Below, one piece after another: positions 28,799-38,110 of a stretch of DNA of 64,000 nucleotides. Where the stretch lies: contig NW_019091485.1 of the NCBI RefSeq assembly GCF_001949145.1, forward strand, positions 77,779-141,778, written 5' to 3'. The notes beneath the pieces were generated by a model. It searched no databases. It worked only from the letters and a program-made list of their open reading frames with translations, and was not told the origin of the DNA. The DNA comes from Acanthaster planci. Taxonomy: Eukaryota > Echinodermata > Asteroidea > Valvatida > Acanthasteridae. Numbering within the stretch: position 1 is the stretch's first letter; the number at the start of each line of letters is the position of its first letter. The position numbers and the translations under genes are program-made.

Positions 28799-29558
28799 CA
28801 CGACCTTCGTCGACGCGATTATAGTGTCACCGTACTGGCATATGCCGACGATGCTGCGCCAGGTCCGATGATAGAGGCAGCACAATGCCAACCACATGTA
28901 CACCGTTTTGAGACAGCATCAGCCAAAGTACATGAGTCTACGACTCAATGCCAGCACGGCAAAGGTCATGTACGTCAGAGACACTCCACATTCTATCATC
29001 CGCACAACAACCAACCTCGCCCCTGCGGCCTGCCAGGATCTTGGTTGCAACGTGCCAGATAGTCGAAGCGCCATTCAACGGCGTCGACAGTTGGCCTGGA
29101 TCGCAGCCCAAAAACTTACATCTGTTTGGGACGGAGCAGCTTGCGACAGTGTCGAAATGCAGCTCTTTAAATCAACAGTCGAGACAGTTCTGCTCTAAAG
29201 CTACGACACCCTGGTGATCACTGAAACCATGGACAGGCGTCTTGACGCTTCGCTTCGGCTGTCTTCAATCGACCTGAACGCCGCTCGCACACTGGTAACA
29301 GCTGCCACCACCACCCTGCTAAAAAGCCGTCTTCGTCTAATCGGCCATGCCTTTCAAAGACCGGAGGTGCCTTTGGCTATCTTCTTGGACCTATATAACC
29401 AACCATCAGAACCCTTTCGCCAAGGAAGCAGCCTTCGCCGCAACCACATCGCCCAAGTCAAAGACGACCTTCACACCATCGGCCTTCAACACAACCAGGC
29501 CGTCCATGCTGCCCAGAATCGAGCTGGGTGGCTGAAGCTTATCACAACATTGATATAA
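28799..29558 (+). pseudogene. Degenerate non-LTR retrotransposon reverse-transcriptase fragment
   Basis: The frame starting at 28799 reads HDLRRRDYSVTVLAYADDA, where YADD is the reverse-transcriptase catalytic box (28841-28852). After a frame change near 28930 it continues SLRLNASTAKVMY, then a segment resembling the RT connection region (WIAAQKLTSVWDG, STVETVLLYS). A third frame gives RLRLIGHAFQRPE and ends at a stop at 29556-29558. This order is typical of the RT C-terminal part of LINE elements common in marine invertebrates. The 5' part (endonuclease, finger domain) is missing and at least two frameshifts plus a stop break the frame, so it is a dead 5'-truncated copy. The clade (CR1/L2-like or another) cannot be fixed from this piece. 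Confidence 0.8.
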
Positions 29559-29852
29559 CTTTGGTCACAACGCCTCAAGTCATATCAGAGCTTGAGTAGC
29601 GTCAACTAGAGGAAGAAAGGCTGTGCAAGTCCGAACAATTTCTCATCAATTTCCCCTTAAAAAAGAGAGAGAAATTGGAGCAGTAAATGCTTCAGACGGA
29701 CTAATTTCCCCTTGCGCAACATATGAGACGTGCGTGCGCCGGTATGGTGTGACGTCCGTGATGCAGACTTTCAAACTGAGTTGGAAGCCAAAGGTCCCAA
29801 ATTTATTTGAGAAATATCTTTACGATTAGTTCCGATTACGGCACCTCTTACT

Positions 29853-29912
29853 GTGGATCACAAAATATTAATGAGCTCGCGCGCAGAAATCTGGCGATTT
29901 GATGGATGCGCC
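29853..29912 (+). repeat. Dispersed repeat, copy B
   Basis: GGATCACAAAATATTAATGA, GCTCGCGCGCAGAAAT and ATTTGATGGA in the same orientation as copy A. A shorter related piece (TATTAATGAGCTCG...ATTTCTGG) lies at about 25643-25670. Confidence 0.65.
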
Positions 29913-30861
29913 TTTTAAGGGCGATAAGAAGGACATAATTTTTATTGAGCACTCATATGAATAGAGCTTAATATCTGAACAATAACACGAGGCCTAATTA
30001 TTTCACATCTGGATCTTGGTCATTGACGGGTCCCCGGCTCCAGTCGTCCCAACACTTCACTCGCATCACCGACCATCTGTGTATGTCCTTATTAGGCCTA
30101 CAGCTTTCATATCTGGCAGTTTCTCGAAGAGGATCAGAGCATGCTAATCGAGACGTCGAGTGTCTTCCTAAACTTGGCACGTTTCATGAACACTGAGTAA
30201 AAGTCAAAATAGCTTAAGAAAGATGGTCAACAATTAATTTAAAGGGCAAAAGATTATTATTCCCGGCATGCCTAGAATCTACGCCAGCCCATCGTCATGG
30301 CAAAATATAAGAAAGCACACCTCCTCCCGCACCGAAGTTGTGGGGACGTACACTCGACATTTCACCTATTTTGTGGGGACCAAATACGTTGTGGAGACTC
30401 AGAAATGTTCCCACAACTCGATTTAAATTTCCCTAATAAAAGAACTCTTGTCCCCTGAGAGCGTTGAATGCCTACCCACACGTGCACGTGTGTGTTGGAG
30501 CGGGTGCGCGCGCGTGTTTCAAAATGGAAAGGCAGCGCGCGCCTGTTCAAACGTAACTCTTTCTGTCGTGCTTACGTGTGTTTTGATATTCAAGCAGCGA
30601 CATGAGTGAGCGGCATAAAGTGTTTTTGTGGCCTATGGAAAATAAATAACGGAATTCGTCAATCATCGTCTCTGGAGTGACAACAGTGAACTGTGAGCCC
30701 TTTTGAAGAAACCGTCAGTGATCCAGTATGCTTTAGCGCATTGTTATTTTGAGCGGAATCCCGTGATTTACAAATCCGTGGTCCACTATTGTTGTAGTCC
30801 TAGGCCCTAGTCAAATAATTTTAGACCTACTGATTTTTGGAAATATCGACTGGAATATGAA

Positions 30862-30916
30862 ATGACATCTGTGAACAATCCTCGGATTATACTTGTGAAA
30901 GAAGCTCCAAGTCAGG
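30862..30916 (+). other. KCNN-like exon 1 with overlapping mini-uORF
   Basis: Encodes MTSVNNPRIILVKEAPSQ plus one base, donor GTAGGT at 30917. Five bases upstream an ATG (30857) opens a two-codon frame ATG AAA TGA whose stop overlaps the main start (ATGA). The exon assignment rests on phase fit and donor quality, not on conservation. Confidence 0.65.
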
Positions 30917-33900
30917 GTAGGTTCATTCTTCTTAGGTGGAGTAAGCTAAAATGTTGTTATTTTGTATTATCCATTGGCAGCAGTTTTAAGTTTTATAAGT
31001 AGCCTAACTCCTCATAAGCTCGAGCATGTAATTTTTCCACAGCGAGACAGCTTCCTCCTTCTTTCTCCCAACCAAAAAAATTATGAAAATAAGGGCCTAC
31101 ACCAAGACCTGCCGTCTTGTGAACAAAATTCGCGGTGGAGAGATGAGAAACGCCGCGTATGTAAAAGGTCGCAATACCTGGCTCTATGAGTTAGTTATTA
31201 AATAGGCCTGTCGTATTATGGAGTGGGAAAGCTAGCGCAGGTTGGCTTCCACTCTTTCTTACATTATGACATGCCCACAAGCTGTTATGTTCCGTTCATT
31301 AAGAGTGGCGGATGGTAGGCATAATTATGATGTGTAGGCTAAGGTGATCTGAGCTGGCATGGCATAGGCTAGCCAAAAGTGGCAGTGCATATTAAATGTA
31401 GGCTGGAAAATTTAACAGCAGCAGATCGGACGCAATAAGCACAATCAGTACGACAAATGAGTTATGACCGCAGAACCGGGGCGATGAATATAAATTTATG
31501 CAAAGAATTTCCAAATCGACTGTGAATTTTGCTAAGTTACTGGTGTCTTCATGGCCTGATTTAAAAAAATATATAACCTCAAGTAAACGGCTACGGTTTT
31601 CCTGCCTATCTTTTTTAGATAGCGCTGACATTGCAGACGATGAAACGAACGATGACTCGAGCAACGAGGAAACACATGAAAAAACAGCCTCCGTCCCGAA
31701 CGCCGCTCGCCAAAAGAGCGTCCGCTTCCTTGACGTGGAAGACAATCACACGATGCACCGTGGCAGCATTCACGAAGAATTGTGCCGGATGGATCAAATG
31801 AAGTGTCAGGGCACGGGAAAAACCCGATCCAGGACCATCTCCCTGGCCGACCGGCCACCGCCAGTATTCAGCATCACCAGCATCCGGAACACCGAACCAC
31901 AACCGCTCTTCTCGGCCGCCATGAACCCACAAGCCGCGGCCGACTCTAAAAGAGAAATAGACGAGAGGATAGACCATCTCCTGGAGGAGTCCAGGGCCTC
32001 AGAAGACGTCTTATGGCCCAAAGGCTCCAAGGAGAGGTTGCAGGAGAGACGAATGACGGTGTTCCAACACCAGCTCCTTGAGTTTCGCAACATCGAGGCA
32101 GCAAAGACGGAACTGAAGCTCCGTCTCCAGAAATTGTCGACTTTCCTGTGCGCTGCTTCGATCCTCGCAGTAATACTAGGCATCACAGATCTTGAATACA
32201 GCTACTCACACGGCGTGAACGCAAACACCTCCAATTCAACAGCCTTTTTCTATCCGGTTTCCAACGAAGCTGGCGCTTTAGCGATCTGCCTCAAGGCCGG
32301 AATATCTCTGCTGTCCGTCCTGACCTGCGTTCTCTTGTACTTGTACTTCCACCAGCACTGCCGCTTCCTCATCATTAAGCACCACCTCCCCCTGGGCGCC
32401 ACGGTCTTCACCTGTCCGGAGCGCTGGCGTTTCCTGGCCGAGATCGTCCTGTGCATTTTCCACGTGCCTCCCCTGACCGAGGTTTTCTTACCCAACGAAC
32501 TGCAGCTCACCTCCTTCCTGCGGCTCTACCTTGTCTTTCGCTACATGAGGGAACATAACCACATGGCTTTCAGCAAGTCTACACGGTTCCTTGCATCGGT
32601 GCTGCAGACGGAACTAGGGGCCGGGTTCCTGGTCAAGACGTTCTTCCTCAAATGGCCCTTCCGTATGGTCGGGATATGCTACTGTCTCAACCTGTTCGGA
32701 GTCGGGTACCTCGTGTTCTCGATCGACAGACGCTTCAGTCCTTCGCATTACAACCCTTTACTCGTAAGGAGAAGGATGCAGTAAACTTAATTCCGCTGAA
32801 AATGGTGACTGTTTACAGAACCCCTCAAAACTATGCAACTCCTGTTGCGACTATTAGGCAGATCAGATAAAAATAATGTAACTGCATGAAATTGTTGATC
32901 AGAAACTTCAGTTGCACAAATGTTAAATCGCGACGTTTGAGAATAAAACTCATCACAGAAAACAATACTTTATATAGTGCCTTATAAATCTTACATCGCT
33001 GACCGATCATTACACTATTTTTATCAAAGAAAAGTGGTAACTTGATACTTCCATGGACTGGAATGTACAACGAAATGGGTGCAGCGGAAACGGAGATATT
33101 TAGCTATATACTTACCCTTCTTTTTATTCTTTTGAAAGGATGTGATTTGGATGCAAGTGGTTACCATGACGACTCTTGGCTTCGGTGATGTGGTTCCAGA
33201 TTCAGTTATGGCAAGGGCCTTTGTTGGTATGTCGTCCGTGTTTGGCATATTCCTAATGGCGCTGCTGATTACCGTGACCCACGAAACACTGCAGATGTCA
33301 CAACAGGAGAAGCGGATTCTGGCTTACGTGGAACGGCAGGGTGGGTTGAGAATGAGCTCGGCCAAACCGTACTGACTGCAAAACAACCTTAAGAGACATT
33401 TCACGACGTAGACATGTTCGTAATCGTAGGTAGAGTTTTATTACCGGACACTTCTGTTGCTGTGTCAAAAAAAAATTGTATAGTGTATGTACAAATGCGT
33501 CCTCTGAACTTGCTTCACTTACCCCTGCATTCCTTAAAATGCAGGGTGTCACTCCAAAGCTAACTAGATTACTCAAATGTGTTAATTTTGACAAATTTAG
33601 AAGAATTACCCGTTATTGTTGTTGTTTGTTGTTGCTGTTGTTGTTGTTTCTATTGTGCCTTGCTGTGTAGGGGAGCTTTGCTTGAAGTGCCAAATACTAA
33701 TTGCGAGCTTCTGAAATGTCTGCATTATCTAGGGTCTACTGAGATGCAATGCGATACACGTATTCGAATCTCAAAATGGTGCATTTCTCTGTCTGTGATG
33801 CTTCATTTTGGTAGATTTTGCCGATCAGGTAAAGCAGCGTGCCGCTCGCTGCATTCAAGCTACCTGGCGCCTGTACTGGTTCAAGCGCAGCGGCCACGAC

Positions 33901-35662
33901 AGCTCACCTCGCCGCCGTATGCGGCGTTTTCTTCACCCGATCATGATGAGGAGCGCTAGGACGAGGAAACGCTTGGTCAACGAACTTTATGAGGTGCTCA
34001 CGCAGTGGAGGGAAATCAGAAAGAGAAAGACACAAGGTGACTATTAAGTTGTCCGTTTTTGCACAGGTTGTTTGGCTCAGAATATCATTTCGATTCCCAT
34101 AAAAAGCCAAACCAGGCATAAGAAAGAATATATACTTCCTCTTGATTTGAAATTATACATAAAAACCTTGTACAAAACCTTTAGACTGTAATTTTTAAAA
34201 ATCTGTTTACTGCTGGTGAGTAGGCCTAATGTCAACTGATTACACGTATACGTCTGCTGGTATAATTGCCTACAGCTCTGTTGTCATCCACATACTGTCG
34301 GTCTTTCTGTCCGTCAGCTGTTATTGGTACGTCGCGCAGTATCAAAAGATAGCTCTGTTTGATCGCTCATTCGAGAGACCAGTGGCCGATTTCATAGAGC
34401 TGCTTAAGCACAAAATTTGCTTAAGCGCAAAAAAACCTTACTTGATAAATCAGGTAACCAGCCAAAACTCCATGTGATGTATATCGTTCTGGGATTGTAT
34501 TTAGCTGTTTTTGGTTAGCATGACAATCAGATACAGTTTGAGCTGGTAACCTTTGTTTATTGAGCAAAGTTTTTTCCCGCTTAAGCAGATTTTATGCTTA
34601 AGCAGCTCTATGAAATTGGCCCCAGTGATTGAACACACCGAGTGTATTGCTTGTCCCTACCAATCTGAGAAGGAGCTTCGGTTGGGAAAATACTTCTTCG
34701 GACTGCGTGACTTATTTTCGGCTCCTCATTGGGTAGACTTTGAAAAGTAACGCTTGCGAAAGTTTCCGAAAGCGTCACGACACGGACGTGAGCGCAGAAT
34801 GTAGCTTATGTTTATCTAAGGGAATAAGAATTAATATCTGTATGACTTTATGTAATTCCTTCTCGAAGTTATTAGAAGAGCATGAGCTTATCCCATAGCG
34901 TCCTGTAAGGGTGCGGGGACGAATAAAACAACAACGTAGGAGCAACAGTTCACGCGCGCCTTGGACTATACTCCATCATTTTTTTTCATTTGAATGCGCA
35001 CAAACGTGTAGGGTATTTCGCGTGAGTGCCGGGAGCACGGTTATTGTTACCGTCGTGGGGTACCACACGTGTTGGTCCACCGGCATTATTGTTTAATATT
35101 TCTTTGATCGCAGATGACGGGTGGGCGAAGGATTTTGTTGCCGACAACACGGCTATTATGCTGACAGATGTCGCCAGGCGATTGGAGATTATGCACGAAC
35201 TCTTGAAGAGAAGCCTTGGGATAGAGGATGATGATCTCCAGCAAGGAGAAGAAGTAATATCAATCTCACTTTTTTTTTTGATTTGTGGGGCGTAATATTG
35301 CGAGGTATCATTGTGCAAACCTTAAGAAAGAATCTCAAATGAGTGAAATAATTATCCTTATAGAATATAATATTGCTTAACTTCTACCTATATTTCTTTT
35401 ATCACTGGATTATTAGCAAATTGGCACCACGCTTATTCTGCAGTCAGTTAGTGAAGCGCCACCACACGACGGATCAACTTGGCCGGGTCATCACGACGGC
35501 GGGAAGAGGGTAGACGATGACGCCGTTTCCATGGAGACAGTAATGCAGCATCTGAACGACCTGGGCGGCAGCTTGGAAGAGTCGCACCACAGGACCATGA
35601 CGGAGTTCCAAGCCCTGCGCAGCCTAATCACGACCAGGAAAGAGGGCAATGCGGATAAGTAA
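30862..35662 (+). CDS. SK-like small-conductance calcium-activated potassium channel, complete, GFGD pore
   Basis: Six exons join in phase: 30862-30916, 31619-32763, 33139-33340, 33815-34036, 35114-35253, 35417-35662 (TAA 35660-35662); 2010 nt, 669 aa. It has the SK channel order: S1 about 191-208, S2 238-261, S3 290-304, S4 with FLRLYLVFRYM (318-328), S5 368-387, pore TMTTLGFGDVVP (409-420), S6 about 427-452, then a calmodulin-binding-type segment RCIQATWRLYWFKR (from 479) and a C-terminal helix region. SK channels are tetramers gated by Ca2+ through bound calmodulin and hyperpolarise the cell. Two N-glycosylation sequons (N221, N224) lie in the S1-S2 loop, which is extracellular in this family. 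The filter is GFGD where vertebrate SK/IK have GYGD. The start was placed in a short first exon because its phase (G|AT) fits the strong acceptor CTATCTTTTTTAG at 31618; an open frame reading through from 31498 would otherwise be used. It is a divergent KCNN-family member, so no paralogue symbol is assigned. Confidence 0.92.
30917..31618 (+). other. KCNN-like first intron
   Basis: Donor GTAGGT, acceptor after a T-rich tract. The frame from ATG 31498 to the acceptor is open by chance and is probably intronic. Confidence 0.65.
31619..32763 (+). other. KCNN-like exon 2: cytosolic N-terminus and S1-S5
   Basis: Residues 19-400. The first 180 residues are acidic and low-conservation (DSADIADDETNDDSSNEE) and contain basic/serine patches. 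The membrane segments S1-S5 follow, with an S4-S5 region AFSKSTRFLASVLQ that parallels the SK S4-S5 linker contacting calmodulin. Donor GTAAGG at 32764. Confidence 0.88.
33139..33340 (+). other. KCNN-like exon 3: pore helix, filter and S6
   Basis: Starts at GAT after TTTTGAAAG and ends before GTGGGT. Residues 401-467 contain the pore loop with T-L-G-F-G-D, S6, and the following charged linker up to ERQ, which lines up with the SK linker that leads into the calmodulin-binding domain. Confidence 0.9.
33619..33653. repeat. GTT microsatellite
   Basis: Run of TTGTTGTTG with single interruptions (GCTG, TTTG) in the KCNN-like intron 3. Confidence 0.8.
33815..34036 (+). other. KCNN-like exon 4: calmodulin-binding-type domain
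   Basis: Residues 469-541. DFADQVKQRAARCIQATWRL resembles the SK segment that carries the constitutive calmodulin site. It is followed by an unusually arginine-rich stretch (PRRRMRRF) and the helix RLVNELYEVLTQWREIRKRK. Confidence 0.85.
34037..35113 (+). other. KCNN-like intron 4 with inserted MITE
   Basis: Donor GTGACT, acceptor TTTGATCGCAG. It holds the 238-bp inverted-repeat element at 34384-34621. The remainder shows no coding signal. Confidence 0.8.
34384..34621. mobile_element. Inverted-repeat MITE (GCTGCTTAAGC family)
   Basis: Long inverted repeats of about 80 bp: left GGCCGATTTCATAGAGCTGC (34384) and right inverse ending TGAAATTGGCC (34621), both with a second TGCTTAAGCG block. CCAGT flanks both sides (34379-34383, 34622-34626) as a 5-bp target duplication. 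No coding capacity. Confidence 0.8.
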
Positions 35663-38051
35663 TAACTTTTTACCTCTCGTCAATTTCAAAACCGATGAAA
35701 ACGCGGTTAAAGGGGTATACTTGGTGGCTTTCCATCCCCAAGTTTATTTTTCCGTATACCAAAAGCGCTCATCACTAGATTTTCTGCTATGAAGACTTCG
35801 TAGCTTGTTTGTAGACATACATAAAGAAGTTGGAGCCAACCAAGTTATTTACTAATTTACTCAGTTTTGGCACTTTATAGGTGATAATGAAAATTAAACT
35901 GTAATAATTATTACTATATTGCTATTATCTCCTATTCAGTTTACACAATCTGTAGTTGACTGTCGTATGTGCCTCGTTTTAAATTGTTTTACACTAATCA
36001 TTAGTAAGACATCAACAATCTTCCACATCAATTGTAAAATGGAAGGAATGATAGCACACCTAGTGTTTAAAAAGTTGTCAAAGAAATTTTTTGTCAAAAC
36101 AGCCCATCATAAAATTGAGTCCAGTGGAGTTAACTTTAATATAAAGAATTATGCCATTAACATCTCCTTGTTCATTCACACCCATTTAATATCAGTGCGT
36201 AATGACTCCCTCAGAGGAGCCGTCTAGTACACAAAACATGCCGACTTTTTACCCCCTCCAACATCTGTCTCGCCATGGAGGAATAAGAGAGATTACACTG
36301 GTGCTGGTGACATCTAAATGGTGGGGCAAAGGTACGGTGCTACAAGCGTTTCCGATGCATCAGTGCTGGACCCTTGGGAGTTAAAAGTGAGAAAGTCAGT
36401 TTCACGATGTTATTGAAGCAACATTGGCGTTCTGCGTAAGTTGCCTCAGACGTCTCTCCCCTTGTGCTCACGGTTTATACGCAGTGCCAACACACCCCCA
36501 CATAGTGAAAGGCGCAAGATCTGGAGTAATGCATTCTGAATAGCTGTATTTCTCCCTACATTAGAAAGCACAATTGATACACGTACATGTGCATGTAGTT
36601 AAACCAAAACACTCATTACTAGATTTCAAGGTGACAACAATCACGTACAAATTAAGGCCACTTTTGGCAATATCCCATACTTAAAAGTGAAGGCTCTTCT
36701 TCAATGTATGAAAACTCTCTTACATTCTCAAGATTGAAAGTGCATTTTTGAAACACTTAAAATTATCCATGCTTTCCTGAATAACTGGGGTTGCTGTTGT
36801 TATAATGTCATCCAGGGAAGACAAAGTTCAGTGCATAGGTTTTTCTGTTCAAATTGTGAACCCAGAATTTACCCACTGAAAACATTTCTGAGAAAGAGAT
36901 CGATGCTTGCTTATTGCTATGCACATAAACAATCGACAGCAAATCTACAAAAATGTAGGGCTTTTTTGTGCACCAACCAAATGCAGCATCGAGACTTTCT
37001 TCGTGGGATGACGTCACAGTTTTGCTTATGAATATGAATGATAATATCATTTGCATAAAACCACAAAGTCTGTAAATACACTTTGAAATAATGAAACAAA
37101 AGGTGAATATAAGTTCAACTTCAACTGAGACAAGAAGGTGCATTTTGAAGGTGTATACTGAATGCAGCTGCCCTTTAAAGCTCTCACTCTGTCGTGAGCC
37201 CGTGTGTCGCAGTTCATGCCAAATGGCTATTCTTCTCTGGATTGATTTAAATATGCATGCTTATTCATATTAGGTAGTGATCTTGGGGTATCTTTCTTAT
37301 ACACCTTCGATCAATGGTGAACAAAACGCGCATGCGCGAAGGCATTAAACTATAGTACGATACGCCTTGGTAAAACCCGGGTTTTCCTTCCTCAAAATAA
37401 CATCATTTGTCGAGTGATTCCTTTTTGGAATAAAACAGAAATACATATTTTAAGTCTTTGGGTTCAGCTTTGTAGAATTCCTTTTGCCAAGGTAATGCAC
37501 GCATGTGATCAAAGGAGGGTTTAGAAAGAAACCAAGGCCGGTCTTTGCTCCTTTAAAAACAATACCCACACCGTAAACGTGTTCCACGTTCCGCTCCTTG
37601 AGAAAAGATCCTATTGGATAATGGGCAGTGGTGGGATGGGCCTGATAAGTTGTTTCGCCCGTCGGGCCTGTGTGGGCAACAGGAACACTCGCTGTCAAAA
37701 GAAACAGACATCAAACCGGACCCTTGCTCCTTTCTCAACGGGGCACTCGCCACGACTAGGCCGCCCACTGGTCGCTTTTAACTCCAGGACTGGTAGTCAG
37801 CAAAACACCTGCACTTTGTTATTCAATGCTTCTAGATTCATGATCTACGAAATCAGTCTTTTTTCCTGAAAAAAGTGGATTTCTCCATCGTTCCTACAAT
37901 TCTGTAACTTTCTGGGATCTGCGCTCGAGTCCAACACACAGCGCACCGAGATTTGCTTCGTGACAATAAAGTTGTGAAGATTTACGACAGATCCCTCTGC
38001 CGCCTTCTTGTGAAATATCTCATACTTGGAATACTGCGTCCATAGTTCGAT
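35663..38051. other. Region between the KCNN-like stop and candidate filamin exon 1
   Basis: Contains the channel 3' UTR (an ATTAAA at about 35892 is a possible poly(A) signal) and the presumed filamin 5' flank with a perfect NRF1-type palindrome at 37327-37338. No gene is recognised. Confidence 0.65.
37327..37338. promoter_or_regulatory. NRF1-type palindrome
   Basis: CGCGCATGCGCG is a perfect match to YGCGCAYGCGCR, the NRF1 site. It lies about 0.7 kb upstream of the candidate filamin exon 1 in otherwise AT-rich DNA. The sea urchin NRF1 homologue is P3A2. Confidence 0.45.
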
Positions 38052-38110
38052 ATGAGCTGGAAACCCACAGCAAAAGGCTCAGCCACTCCGCCCAAGCCGA
38101 GTGCCATCAG
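38052..38110 (+). CDS. FLN: Candidate first coding exon of filamin
   Basis: ATG AGC TGG AAA ... encodes MSWKPTAKGSATPPKPSAI plus two bases AG, followed by a good donor GTATGT (38111). The phase matches the acceptor at 59162 and makes R20-SGSKGK-M27, in frame with the filamin exon. The proline/serine-rich unstructured head would be in keeping with filamin N-termini. The link is an inference over 21 kb; the exon could belong to another transcript. Confidence 0.5.

Larger units (their letters stand above)
25103..30861. other. Intergenic region between IQCA1 and the KCNN-like gene
   Basis: Divergent 5' flanks of two genes. The region contains an assembly gap, a foldback element (26531-26951), a LINE fragment (28799-29558), three copies of a short repeat (25638, 26402 and 29853) and a GTGGGGAC-rich patch at 30330-30385. 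No intact gene is seen. Confidence 0.75.

Noticed and set aside
28868..29558. Several overlapping small frames as separate genes
   Set aside because: They are pieces of one frameshifted reverse-transcriptase remnant.
31498..31618. N-terminal extension of the channel from ATG 31498
   Set aside because: A strong pyrimidine-tract acceptor ends at 31618, and an upstream exon with fitting phase exists; the extension has no SK-like feature. It remains a fallback if RNA data disagree.
33160..33180. X-box-like GTTACCATGACGAC in the channel pore exon, and GTTTCCATGGAGAC at 35526
   Set aside because: The degenerate RFX consensus is expected many times in 64 kb by chance; here the bases are explained by coding sequence.
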